NCBI GenBank assembly: GCA_016706595.1
Contig: JADJJH010000002.1
Coordinates: 434,001 to 498,000 of the forward strand
Length of the DNA stretch: 64,000 nucleotides
Direction: 5' to 3'
Source: Bacteroidota bacterium
GTDB taxonomy: Bacteria > Bacteroidota > Bacteroidia > Chitinophagales > Chitinophagaceae
A program made the position numbers and the translations under genes. The first letter of the stretch is position 1; every line of letters starts with the position of its first letter. The notes below the pieces were generated by a model, which worked only from the letters and a program-made list of their open reading frames with translations, had not been told where the DNA came from and did not search any database. Below are positions 26,430 through 35,772 of this stretch, one piece after another.

Positions 26430-26879
26430 TTACTTTTTACTCTTCTCTTTTTTCGTTCTAATAATTTCTAATGCCTGCATCACCATAAACTCATCATCTG
26501 TTAATTCATAATCATCCATATGAATATCATCGTGAATGATGACAAAAGTTTCGCTCACTAATTTAAAATGTGCAGGTAAGGCAGCATTCATCACCTCCCC
26601 TTCACTACACATGTAGTAAGACGCGAGCCATTCCCAAAACGTGAGTTGGGCTTGTGTTACCATAGGTTCATCATCAAGCAAACTACGAATTGGTTTTACT
26701 TGATACACCTCAGGTTTTTGATTATGCAATTTTTTAATAATGCCGCTATAAATTTTTCGTGCACCAAACTGCACTTCTACGCGACAACCCACTTTTACTT
26801 TGTGTTGCATGTCAACCGGTACACCAAATGTATAATTCCGTTGAATGGAAAGGGGCAATATTACATCGGCATATTTCAT
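26430..26879 (-). pseudogene. priA: Truncated primosomal protein N' (PriA), N-terminal domain only
   Basis: 149 residues. YADVILPL, YTFGVPVDM, GCRVEVQFG, IRSLLDDEP and the WLASYYMCSEGEVMNAALP block are the PriA 3'-end DNA-binding domain and its C-terminal edge. Full PriA is about 700-850 residues, with helicase lobes and a zinc region. Here the frame ends soon after LTDDEFMVMQALEI with a Lys-rich tail KKEKSKK. The M36 peptidase starts only 10 bp later, so no remainder is present. The start overlaps the acyltransferase stop by 4 bp (ATGA). It may be a decayed remnant, a deletion or assembly junction, or a free-standing 3'BD protein. Confidence 0.8.
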
Positions 26880-27691
26880 ATCGCTTCGCTTTGATTTTTA
26901 TCAAGCCATTGTTGTGCAAATTGCCATAGGTTTTGGGATGAATGATTTCTACTAAAATCTAAACTTGCTTGCATATAGTTTCGAACCAATTGTTTTAGCT
27001 TCGGAATATCATCGGTTTGGAAATTTCGAATCGCGATGGGTGGTAAATATACTGCACGATTGATTCCGGGTGTAAATCGTATAATTTTTGATGGATGCAT
27101 TCGGCGCGCACTATCTAAAAACAATACCGGCAGAATATCAGTTTGTTGTTGTATTGCCAACGAAAAACATCCATTTTGAAAAGGCAATAAATTTGGGCCT
27201 GGCTGATTTGGAAAAGTACCTTCCGGAAAGATAGTTAAGGATATTCCTAAAGCTAACTCTTTCATCATTTTTCGATAGCTTAATGCCTTTGCAGATACAC
27301 TCGATCGATCGACCGTAATCACGACATTATTATACATCACACCATAAAAAGGCGTTTTTTCGATACCCATTTTGCCTAAGGTTTTAAATACTTGAGGGAT
27401 ACAAGTATAAATTATAGCCGCATCTAAAAACGATTGATGATTAGGGGTAATGATGTAGTTTTTAGAGAAATCTATTTTCTTTCGATGATAATTTATTGGG
27501 ATGATACCTATTGCTACAAACCAAATATTACTGATAATTTTTAATACAAAAAACAGTCCTTTATTTTTAATACGCTCAGGAAATAGTAGTAATACTAAAG
27601 TAAAAGGGAAAGCCAATAAGATCAATAATACAAACCAAAGACATACATAGATGAAGTAAGGAAAATAGAGTATGTTTTTAAGATGGTTCAT
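26876..27691 (-). CDS. PlsC-like 1-acyl-glycerol-3-phosphate acyltransferase
   Basis: 271 residues with an N-terminal hydrophobic region of about two helices (about 8-60). Acyltransferase motif I is NHQSFLDA (about 85), with the HxxxxD-type His and Asp spaced correctly. Motif III is FPEGTFPN (about 157). It probably converts lysophosphatidate to phosphatidate at the inner membrane. It overlaps the priA fragment by 4 bp. Confidence 0.88.
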   Translation of the reverse strand: MNHLKNILYFPYFIYVCLWFVLLILLAFPFTLVLLLFPERIKNKGLFFVLKIISNIWFVAIGIIPINYHRKKIDFSKNYIITPNHQSFLDAAIIYTCIPQVFKTLGKMGIEKTPFYGVMYNNVVITVDRSSVSAKALSYRKMMKELALGISLTIFPEGTFPNQPGPNLLPFQNGCFSLAIQQQTDILPVLFLDSARRMHPSKIIRFTPGINRAVYLPPIAIRNFQTDDIPKLKQLVRNYMQASLDFSRNHSSQNLWQFAQQWLDKNQSEAI

Positions 27692-27750
27692 GTTGAAATA
27701 GAATTTAATACTTTGGATAGGGGCACCGCTAAAAGCTCCTCAGGCGAGAC

Positions 27751-27823
27751 ATTCGGATTTTGCAATTCCGATAGCTATCGGAGGCATTTACTGTCGTAAA
27801 TAAAGGGTTTCCAAAATCCGAAT
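27751..27823. repeat. Structured intergenic element with three nested inverted repeats
   Basis: An outer perfect 12-bp inverted repeat, ATTCGGATTTTG (27751-27762) with CAAAATCCGAAT (27812-27823), encloses two hairpins. One is the 14-bp palindrome CCGATAGCTATCGG (27768-27781); the other is ATTTAC-TGTC-GTAAAT (27786-27801). Folded, this would be a three-way junction. It lies between hisS and the acyltransferase and overlaps the repeat copy at 27796. Confidence 0.65.
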
Positions 27824-27852
27824 AACGAAGCATCAGAGATTTTTCGAGATGC
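27796..27852. repeat. Interspersed intergenic repeat, copy 2
   Basis: A second copy of the 24555-24611 element, containing ATAACGAAGCATCAGAG. Its right end runs 20 bp into the 3' end of hisS, supplying the last codons and the stop. Confidence 0.7.
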
Positions 27853-29203
27853 TCATAAACCCTATTATCTCTTCCATCTTTAACTTCTGTTGTTCTCCAC
27901 TCGTAAAATTTTTTACACTTACCAAACCATCACGCAACTCATCTTCGCCAACCATAGCAATAAAACCAACCTTGCGTTTATTGGCATATTTCAATTGCTT
28001 ATCAAATTTTATCACATCTGGGTATAACTCACATGAAATATTATTGCTTCGCAAGTATTGTAAAATTTCAAGATTCTTTTTTTCAAAAGCCGTTCCAAAA
28101 TTTACTAACATCATCGCTACTGAATTTTGCAAAGTTTCCGGAAACAAATTTAATTCATCCATCACATCATAAATTCTATCTACACCAAACGAAATGCCTA
28201 CACCTGGTATGCCCGGCACATCAAACAAACCGGTAAGGTCATCATATCTTCCACCGCCACCAATACTACCCATTTGCACATCAACAGGTTTTACCTCTAC
28301 AATGCTTCCTGTATAATAATTTAAACCTCTTGCCAAGGTTACATCAATTTTAATATCATCAACATGGTTTACCAAATATTCAAGTTCTGATATCCCTTCT
28401 AACCCAATCTCTGAATTTTTAAATAACGACTTTAATGCATCAAGTGTTTTAGCATTATCATTATTTTGCTGTGCTAATTGCAAATAAGTTTTTATCAGTT
28501 CAATCGAAGGTTCTTCATTGCCTCGAAGTCTTAATTCATCGATCACTTTGTCAATGCCTATTTTATCGAGCTTGTCGATGGCGATGGTTATCGACGTAAG
28601 CTTCTCAATGCCTCCGCACATTTCGGCAAGCGCTGCTAAAATTTTACGGTTATTAATACAAACCTCAACCTTCACTTCCAATCGTTGAAATACTTCCTTG
28701 TATATATTCAATAGTTCAACTTCATTAAATAAAGATTGGCTGCCTACTACATCTGCATCGCATTGTGTAAATTCACGATATCTTCCGCGTTGAGGTTTAT
28801 CGGCACGCCAAACAGGTTGAATCTGGTAGCGCTTAAAAGGGTAATTAATTTGTCCGTGATTCATCGCCACATATCTAGCAAACGGAATGGTAAGGTCATA
28901 TTTTAAAGCGCGCTCAGTTATTCCCTTGCTATTTTTGCCTTCTAATATTTTCTCAAAATCTGTTTTGGCTTGCTCATGTTTTTCAACTCTTTCTAATCCA
29001 TTATTTAAAATTTTAAAAATAAGTTTATCTCCTTCATCTCCATATTTCCCCATCAGGGTTTCCATATTTTCGAAGGCCGGAGTTTCAAGTGGTTGAAATC
29101 CATAGAGTTCAAAAACAGTGCGAATAGTGTTAAAAATATATTGTCTTTTTTTAACAATTTCAGGTCCAAAATCACGGGTACCTTGCGGCAGATTTGCTTT
29201 CAT
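27833..29203 (-). CDS. hisS: Histidyl-tRNA synthetase
   Basis: 456 residues, a class II synthetase. It starts MKANLPQGTRDFGPE, the usual HisRS N-terminus. Motif 2 lies in RYQIQPVWRADKPQRGRYRE with FTQCDAD. The HisRS-specific ARGLNYYTG and GGGGRYDDL blocks are present, and the C-terminal anticodon-binding domain starts near residue 360. It charges tRNA-His in the cytosol. The last few codons fall within an interspersed repeat (27796-27852), so the C-terminal residues may vary between relatives. Confidence 0.96.
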   Translation of the reverse strand: MKANLPQGTRDFGPEIVKKRQYIFNTIRTVFELYGFQPLETPAFENMETLMGKYGDEGDKLIFKILNNGLERVEKHEQAKTDFEKILEGKNSKGITERALKYDLTIPFARYVAMNHGQINYPFKRYQIQPVWRADKPQRGRYREFTQCDADVVGSQSLFNEVELLNIYKEVFQRLEVKVEVCINNRKILAALAEMCGGIEKLTSITIAIDKLDKIGIDKVIDELRLRGNEEPSIELIKTYLQLAQQNNDNAKTLDALKSLFKNSEIGLEGISELEYLVNHVDDIKIDVTLARGLNYYTGSIVEVKPVDVQMGSIGGGGRYDDLTGLFDVPGIPGVGISFGVDRIYDVMDELNLFPETLQNSVAMMLVNFGTAFEKKNLEILQYLRSNNISCELYPDVIKFDKQLKYANKRKVGFIAMVGEDELRDGLVSVKNFTSGEQQKLKMEEIIGFMSISKNL

Positions 29204-29222
29204 GTATAACGATTGTGAGTCG

Positions 29223-29230
29223 CAAAAATA
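29223..29230 (-). promoter_or_regulatory. -7 promoter motif TATTTTTG for hisS
   Basis: An exact TAnnTTTG match on the minus strand, 19 bp upstream of the hisS ATG. No TTTG is found at 19-bp spacing upstream. Confidence 0.4.
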
Positions 29231-29280
29231 AACAAATGACGATTACTTATAGATTGTATATTTACCGCTTTTAAAATTAT

Positions 29281-31563
29281 ATGCAAAGAGCACTTCTTAC
29301 CTTCTTATTTGTATTTATTTCTTGGTTTGCATTTTCGCAAACGGGCACTATCAAAGGCTTTGTGTATGATAAAGCGAATGGCGAGGCTTTGCCGGGGGTA
29401 AGTGTTGGTATTAAAACACTTAAAAAAGGCGGACAAACAGATGTGAATGGATTTTTCAATTTACCCAAATTGCCTATCGGTACATACATCTTAACCGCTA
29501 CTTATTTGGGGTATGAATTAAATGAAATAACTATCGAAGTTCAAGAGGATGAGATCAACTCGGTTAAGATTTCGTTGGTGAAAAAAAATAAGGATCTTAA
29601 AAGTGTAAGTGTTTCCGCAAAGCGCGATGAAAAAGTTTTCGATACCAAAGTAGGTATGACACGCATTACACCCAAGGAAATGAAATTAATGCCATCTATT
29701 GGCGGTGAAGCCGATATAGCTCAATTTTTACAAGTTATGCCAGGGGTAATTTCAACCGGCGACCAAGGGGGACAACTTTATATACGTGGAGGTTCACCTA
29801 TTCAGAATAAAATATTATTGGATGGCATGACCATCTACAATCCTTTCCATTCTATCGGTTTATACTCGGTTTTTGAAACAGATGCCATTCGAAATGCAGA
29901 TGTGATGAGTGGAGGTTTTGGCGTTGAATATGGTGATAGAACTTCGGCCATTGTAAGTGTGACAACTAAGGATGGGAATAAAAAAAATCATTCAGGTAAA
30001 ATTGCTATCAATCCAATATTGGCTAAACTATTTGCCGAAGGACCTCTTGTTCGTTCTAAAGGCGACACCTCAAGTACCATTACTTATGTGGCTTCTTTAA
30101 AACATAGCTATTTAGCTTCGTCGGCACCTGCATTATATGGCATGTTTGGCGAACCCTATAAAAGCAAGTTGCCATATAGCTTTACCGATATGTATGGTAA
30201 AATTAATGTAAGTGCCGGCAATGGAAGTAAGATTAGTGTTTTTGGATTTAATTTTGATGACCGAGTTAATTATGCTGGCGTGTCGGATTTGCAATGGAAT
30301 AATTTTGGTGGTGGAACCAATTTTGTGGTTACCCCGGGTAGTTCGGCTTCATTAATTTCAGGAGGTTTTTATTATTCAGATTATAAGATCAGTTTGGCCG
30401 AGGCCGTTGGTCGCCCACGAACCAGCGCTATCAGTGGTTTTGATGCTAATATAGCCGTAACCACTTATATGCCAAATCATAGTGAATTGAAGTATGGTTT
30501 TGAGTTTACCGGATTTAAAACAGCTTATGATTATTATAATTTTGTTGGGGTGAAACTTGCCCAAAACGATTATACTACGCAACTAGGTGGCTTCATAAAA
30601 TTGAAGAAAAGTTTTGGTGAAAAATTGATTATTGAACCCGGATTACGTTTACAATATTATGCATCCTTGCCGCAAGAAAGTTTCGAACCGCGTATGGCCA
30701 TGAAATATAATTTGTCGAAATCCATTCGTTTCAAAGCTTCGGCAGGTGTATACTCACAAAATATCATTTCATCAAAATCAGATCGCGACATTGTGAATTT
30801 CTTCACCGGTTTTTTAACCTCACCCGATTATTCGTTAAAGAAGCCTAATGGAAGCGAAGCGAAATCAAATATTCAAAAATCGTATCATTTAATTGGGGGG
30901 GTAGAAATTGATATTAAAGAAGTTGACATCACCGTTGAACCATGGATAAAATACTTCGGACAAATAGTTACCATTAATCGCTATAAATTAAACGCCTCGG
31001 ATCCAGACTTCTTAATCGAATCGGGCAAGGCATATGGTTTAGATATTACTTGCAAATATGCAAAAGGAAGAACTTATTTATGGGGCGTTTATTCGTATGG
31101 TTATGTTGATAGATATGATGGCAAACAAACTTACCCCACACCTTTCGATCGTAGACATAATGTAAATGTATTGGCGTCGTATGTAGCAGGTAAAAAATCA
31201 GATTGGGAACTATCTGCCCGCTTCAATTATGGATCTGCATTTCCATTTACACAAACGCAAGCATTCATCGAAAACATGAATTTTGGCAATCAAGGAATCA
31301 GCACAAATTATTTAACTCAAAATGGAAATTTCCAAGTGTTGTATGCCGATAAAATTAATGGAGGAAGATTATCAGATTATCATCGACTCGACCTTTCAAT
31401 AAAGAAAAAATTCTTAACAGGTATTCGCAGCTTTCTTGAAGTGTCAGGTAGTGTGAGCAATGCGTATAACCGTGAAAATATTTTTTATATAGACCGGGTT
31501 ACTAATACACGGGAATACCAACTTCCAGTATTTCCGAGTCTTGGTGTTTCATGGACTTTTTAA
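29281..31563 (+). CDS. TonB-dependent receptor with CarboxypepD_reg-like domain
   Basis: 760 residues with a signal peptide (1-20, ending FAFSQ). A carboxypeptidase regulatory-like domain (GTIKGFVYDKANGEALPGVSV..., about 22-100) is followed by a plug domain containing VMPGVIS...GGQLYIRGGSPIQNKILLDGM (read in parts, about 150-190). A 22-strand-type barrel ends in LGVSWTF. It is shorter than SusC-type receptors and no SusD partner is adjacent. It imports an unknown large ligand across the outer membrane. A gene for a TPR/beta-barrel protein starts 9 bp downstream and probably belongs to the same operon. Confidence 0.93.
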   Translation: MQRALLTFLFVFISWFAFSQTGTIKGFVYDKANGEALPGVSVGIKTLKKGGQTDVNGFFNLPKLPIGTYILTATYLGYELNEITIEVQEDEINSVKISLVKKNKDLKSVSVSAKRDEKVFDTKVGMTRITPKEMKLMPSIGGEADIAQFLQVMPGVISTGDQGGQLYIRGGSPIQNKILLDGMTIYNPFHSIGLYSVFETDAIRNADVMSGGFGVEYGDRTSAIVSVTTKDGNKKNHSGKIAINPILAKLFAEGPLVRSKGDTSSTITYVASLKHSYLASSAPALYGMFGEPYKSKLPYSFTDMYGKINVSAGNGSKISVFGFNFDDRVNYAGVSDLQWNNFGGGTNFVVTPGSSASLISGGFYYSDYKISLAEAVGRPRTSAISGFDANIAVTTYMPNHSELKYGFEFTGFKTAYDYYNFVGVKLAQNDYTTQLGGFIKLKKSFGEKLIIEPGLRLQYYASLPQESFEPRMAMKYNLSKSIRFKASAGVYSQNIISSKSDRDIVNFFTGFLTSPDYSLKKPNGSEAKSNIQKSYHLIGGVEIDIKEVDITVEPWIKYFGQIVTINRYKLNASDPDFLIESGKAYGLDITCKYAKGRTYLWGVYSYGYVDRYDGKQTYPTPFDRRHNVNVLASYVAGKKSDWELSARFNYGSAFPFTQTQAFIENMNFGNQGISTNYLTQNGNFQVLYADKINGGRLSDYHRLDLSIKKKFLTGIRSFLEVSGSVSNAYNRENIFYIDRVTNTREYQLPVFPSLGVSWTF

Positions 31564-31572
31564 GCTTAGTGT

Positions 31573-34500
31573 ATGAATAAATTAATTGTATTGATTTGCA
31601 TTCTTAGTATGCATGTGCAGTTGTTTGCACAAAAAAGCACAATCTCTACCCATGTAGATAAACCCTTAAAAGAAGCTATACAATTTGTTGAGCGATATCA
31701 GTATCAACAAGCCTATATAGTATTACATGATTATTGCACACAGTGGCAACAACATCATACTGCTTCAAAAGAAATTACACAGGCTAAGGCTGAGTACTAT
31801 TTTTTGCTTTGTGCGTTGAAACTCGAAAAGCCCGATGCCGTGAACAATATGTTGATGCTGTTAAAACAAACACCATGTGAATATATAAAAAAATTGGCGC
31901 AGTTTGATTTAGCCACTTACAGTTTTAGTAAAAATGATTTTGAGTCGGCTATCCGATATTATGAATCAACCGGTATAAATTTCTTGAGCAATGAACAATT
32001 GGTGCAACGAAATTTTGAATTGGGTTATGCCTATTTGGTTACCCAAAGAATAGACAAAGTGGAACCCTTTTTTAATTCGGCTAAAAGTATTCCGGGCGAT
32101 TACTTTAAACCTGGTAATTATTATCACGGATTATTATCATACTATAAAAAAGAGTATGTTGCTGCCGAGGCAAGTTTTAACGCTGTAAAAGAAGACCCTC
32201 GTTACGAAAAAATTGTGCCCTTTTATCTTACTGAAATTAAATACCTTAAAGGCGATAAACAACAGGCACTCAGCGAAGCTTTGCAGTATGTACAAGCCAA
32301 AGAAAAATTATATTATCATAACGAGTTGAATTTGATGATTGCACATATGTATGCCGAACAGCAAGAATTTGCTAAAGCGGAACCTTATTATGCCAGCTAT
32401 TTGGCAAATACTGAATCAGTGCGTCGTGAAGATTATTTTAAGTTAGGGTATAGTCAATATAAACAAGCAAAGTATACTGAGGCCATTGCTAATTTTGAAT
32501 TAGTAAGCAAACCATCTGATGAAATGTTTAGACAAACACAAATGTTACTTGCGAATGCGTACGCGCAAACAAACGACAAAAAGAAATTGATGTCTTTGAT
32601 GAACAATTTGGATACAACAACATTTGATGCTGCTACAAAATGTTGGTATGTGCATACTTTGTCTTTATTGCATTACGAGCGAACTGATTATGATAAGGCA
32701 TTAAGATTAATGCAAATTTTTGTCGAAGAATATCCTTCATCAGAATATGCCGAATCATTGAATGAAATGATAAGTTTATTATTCATCGAGAATGGCGAAT
32801 TTAATGAAGCCGCAACAGCGATGAATAGAATGAAAGATATCCCTGAGAAATTGATTCGAATTTATCAGAAAGCCATCTACCGGAAAGGGCTTGAGATGGT
32901 GCAACAAGATGAAGTGGAAAAGGCAATGGTTTATTTTGATGAAGCCAGAAAGTTTTCATTCGATTTGTCAATACCTTCCTTGTCACTATTTTGGTTGTCA
33001 GAAGCTACATACCGTTTAGGTCAATATCCTGAATCGTTTGAGTATAGTTACCGTTTTCTTGAACAAGCAGATACGATAGCTTATCCTCATCTTACTAAAG
33101 TTGCGCATCTCAATAAAGCGTATGCTTTGTTACAAAGTGCCGATACTTTGGGTATGCTAGCCGAGTATCGAAAGTATATTTCAAACGATACAATCGTACT
33201 TGATACCATGGCATTAGTGAGTGCTCAAAAACCAAAATTTAATCCAGAGGAATTGCCTGCAAAAGAAACTTATCAAGTAATGCCCACTTATCATTTTCCG
33301 GATGAAGATATATCATTAGTCTATACTTCAGTGCCTTTGAAACCACTAGCGTTACAATCTGAAAAGAAACGAGTGGACCAAAGTGATTATGTGCAAGTAA
33401 AAGCAGGTTTCCCGATGGCAATGGATCTAAAAGCCGGCATCAATTTGGACCCTGTAGTAAAAATGCCTTTGTATGTAGATGTAAGCAGAAGTAGTATGAG
33501 TGCACAAGCAAATCAACGTGAAGTAGGCAATACACATGTTGGCGTGCATACCACAACATCTGCCTATCAACATGCTATTGATGCTTCGTTACAAGTTGAC
33601 AGAAATAAGCAATATTATTATGGTGTTCAACAAAATCCATGGCTTTACAACGAACGTAAATTTGTAAAACATGTGTATACAAATGTGGGCATGGCTGCCA
33701 ATATAATTCCACTCGAAAAAAACGATTACGATATTCATTACAAAGCAGATGTTTATACCGGATTGTATACTAATAAAGCGGATGCGGGAGAGTATACTTT
33801 TAAAATTGAAACGCCGGTAAGTAAAAAATATAATGAGAGTACAACACTTCAAGCAGATGTGTTGGCTGATATCAATTTATATTTTTTGAAAGGAAGTGGA
33901 ATGCAAAACAATTCTGCTATTGTTTTACGGCCTGCAATTGTCAAGCGCTTAGCTAATTTTACCATCAAAACCGGGCTATACCCTGTTATGGCAAAATCAT
34001 TTCATCTACTTCCTGATGTAAAAGTGAGTTATCCCGTACTTGATGAAAAATTGATACTTGAAGCAGCTTGTTTAAGTACCATAGGTATGAATACTTTTAA
34101 ACAACTCAGCACACTCAATCCATTTATATTTGACAATTATACCCCAAAACAATCGGTAAATACTGAATATACGCTTGGCGCTAAAGGCAACCTATTATCT
34201 AATGCTAGTTATGCAGTTCGGAGTGGTATGGCAGTTTACAATAATTTGCCCTTGTTTATGAACGACATACAATTTGCCACACAACAATTTGAAGTATTGT
34301 ATTTGTCACGGGCTACGGCTTTTATTTTAGACGCATCAATTGAATACACCTTACATACAGGCATGTTTGCAGGTGCTCGAATCAATCTACATCCTTTGGT
34401 ACAAAGCTCTCAAGCCAGGCAAGCATGGGCTTATATGCCATTTTCTTTTGAATTGTATAGTCGTGTGCAAACTATTAAAAATCTCAGTTTAGGTACCGAT

Positions 34501-34752
34501 ATTTTTATAATGCCGGGCACCTCAGCCATGGCAATCACCGATGTGCCACCCTATCCAATCAAGTTAAAACCCGCCATTGATGTGAATGTAAATGCACGAT
34601 ATGCCATACGTAAAAACTGGAATATCTTGTTGGATATCAATAACTTATTGAATTCAAAATACCAACGATGGGCAGCTTACCCCATGTTTGGAACCCAATT
34701 ATTAGCTGGCGTTTCGTATTCTTTTAAATCAAAGGATGTATTTAAACAATAA
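31573..34752 (+). CDS. TPR-repeat protein with C-terminal outer-membrane beta-barrel
   Basis: 1059 residues with a signal peptide (1-19, ending LFAQ). Residues about 30-540 are TPR-like helical hairpins (for example NYYHGLLSYYKKEYVAAEASF, split here for brevity, and YFKLGYSQYKQAKYTEAIANFE). A linker of about 90 residues follows. From about 690 to the end the sequence looks like beta strands, ending in ARYAIRKNWNILLDINNLL and AGVSYSF, the kind of ending found in TonB-receptor barrels. No plug domain is visible. It lies 9 bp after the receptor gene. The architecture suggests an outer-membrane barrel with a periplasmic TPR arm; the function is unknown. Confidence 0.82.
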   Translation: MNKLIVLICILSMHVQLFAQKSTISTHVDKPLKEAIQFVERYQYQQAYIVLHDYCTQWQQHHTASKEITQAKAEYYFLLCALKLEKPDAVNNMLMLLKQTPCEYIKKLAQFDLATYSFSKNDFESAIRYYESTGINFLSNEQLVQRNFELGYAYLVTQRIDKVEPFFNSAKSIPGDYFKPGNYYHGLLSYYKKEYVAAEASFNAVKEDPRYEKIVPFYLTEIKYLKGDKQQALSEALQYVQAKEKLYYHNELNLMIAHMYAEQQEFAKAEPYYASYLANTESVRREDYFKLGYSQYKQAKYTEAIANFELVSKPSDEMFRQTQMLLANAYAQTNDKKKLMSLMNNLDTTTFDAATKCWYVHTLSLLHYERTDYDKALRLMQIFVEEYPSSEYAESLNEMISLLFIENGEFNEAATAMNRMKDIPEKLIRIYQKAIYRKGLEMVQQDEVEKAMVYFDEARKFSFDLSIPSLSLFWLSEATYRLGQYPESFEYSYRFLEQADTIAYPHLTKVAHLNKAYALLQSADTLGMLAEYRKYISNDTIVLDTMALVSAQKPKFNPEELPAKETYQVMPTYHFPDEDISLVYTSVPLKPLALQSEKKRVDQSDYVQVKAGFPMAMDLKAGINLDPVVKMPLYVDVSRSSMSAQANQREVGNTHVGVHTTTSAYQHAIDASLQVDRNKQYYYGVQQNPWLYNERKFVKHVYTNVGMAANIIPLEKNDYDIHYKADVYTGLYTNKADAGEYTFKIETPVSKKYNESTTLQADVLADINLYFLKGSGMQNNSAIVLRPAIVKRLANFTIKTGLYPVMAKSFHLLPDVKVSYPVLDEKLILEAACLSTIGMNTFKQLSTLNPFIFDNYTPKQSVNTEYTLGAKGNLLSNASYAVRSGMAVYNNLPLFMNDIQFATQQFEVLYLSRATAFILDASIEYTLHTGMFAGARINLHPLVQSSQARQAWAYMPFSFELYSRVQTIKNLSLGTDIFIMPGTSAMAITDVPPYPIKLKPAIDVNVNARYAIRKNWNILLDINNLLNSKYQRWAAYPMFGTQLLAGVSYSFKSKDVFKQ

Positions 34753-34815
34753 TTTTTTATAGCACGTCAAAGATGCTACATTTACAACGCTAATGGTTAT
34801 TAAATAGCAGGTCAA

Positions 34816-35769
34816 ATGGATATAAATAAATATATAGGGCAGTTTTTATTAAAAAATAAGTATTGTAGTTTGCCTGGCTTAGGAGTATTCGACTTAAAAA
34901 AAGAATCGGCTCGTATTCATGCAAACGATAATCATATATCAGCACCAAAATATACTATTGTGTTTACGCCGGTTGGTAGCATCGATGATACCTTTGCTTC
35001 GTTTATTGCTTCAGCCGAAAATGTAAGTATCAGTAATGCATCGAACAATATTAAAGAATATTGCAAAAATGTAAAAGAGCAATTAGCTAAATCGGGTCGT
35101 TACGAAATTGAATTTTTGGGAAGCTTCGGTATGTCAAATGGTAGAATTTCATTTCAACAATCCGATGATTTAGATTTAGGTAATGAACCGGCTCCATTAC
35201 CCCCTTTGCTTGAAAAGCCAAAACTAACCGATCAACAAACCGCAAAACCCGATTATAGTTATCCGCCAGCCAGTTCAGGTAAAAAAAGTGGGTCTGGACT
35301 TAAAATATTTCTTTGGATACTCTTGCTTGCTATTCTTGGTGGCGGAGCATGGTTTGGCTATGATTATTATACAAAGAATTATGTGAGCGAACCTGAAGAA
35401 GAAGTTATAGCCCCAGAAATATTACCTGTCGATACCATCGCAACTTTGGTAGATACTAGTTCTAATTTAAGTCCGGCAAGTATACAAGATTCAACCTTGC
35501 AAAACGATAGCCTTGCCTCAAGTACACGGCCGTCTTCAAGTAATTCTAATGAATACAATGTGGTGATACTGAGCTATAACGACGAAGCCTCGGCCAATGC
35601 AAAATCAGCCAAACTCAATCGCTATGGCAATAATACTTCGGTTGTAAATTCAAATGGAAAATTTGTGGTAGCCATCAAAGCAGTTCACCCCCTGAATGAT
35701 ACTACCCTTTTAGTAGACTCCCTTCGGCGATTCTTTAATCCCAAAGGGCAGGTTTACATACTCAAGTAA
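34816..35769 (+). CDS. CCDC81-type HU domain and SPOR domain membrane protein
   Basis: 317 residues. Residues 1-120 resemble the bacterial HU-CCDC81 domain (YIGQFLLKNKYCSLPGLGVF, read to 20 residues; later FLGSFGMSNGRISF). A linker leads to a single membrane helix (about 161-185, LKIFLWILLLAILGGGAWFG). An acidic, Ser-rich periplasmic linker is followed by a SPOR-like C-terminus (YNVVILSY ... GKFVVAIKAV). SPOR domains bind denuded peptidoglycan at division sites. The HU-like part would be cytosolic, so the protein could tether DNA or a nucleoid-associated surface to the septal wall (inference). The comEC start is 3 bp downstream. Confidence 0.85.
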   Translation: MDINKYIGQFLLKNKYCSLPGLGVFDLKKESARIHANDNHISAPKYTIVFTPVGSIDDTFASFIASAENVSISNASNNIKEYCKNVKEQLAKSGRYEIEFLGSFGMSNGRISFQQSDDLDLGNEPAPLPPLLEKPKLTDQQTAKPDYSYPPASSGKKSGSGLKIFLWILLLAILGGGAWFGYDYYTKNYVSEPEEEVIAPEILPVDTIATLVDTSSNLSPASIQDSTLQNDSLASSTRPSSSNSNEYNVVILSYNDEASANAKSAKLNRYGNNTSVVNSNGKFVVAIKAVHPLNDTTLLVDSLRRFFNPKGQVYILK

Positions 35770-35772
35770 AAC

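Noticed and set aside
34760..34780. Hairpin TAGCA ... TGCTA upstream of the HU/SPOR gene
   Set aside because: Five paired bases with a long loop and no T-run; it may be chance.
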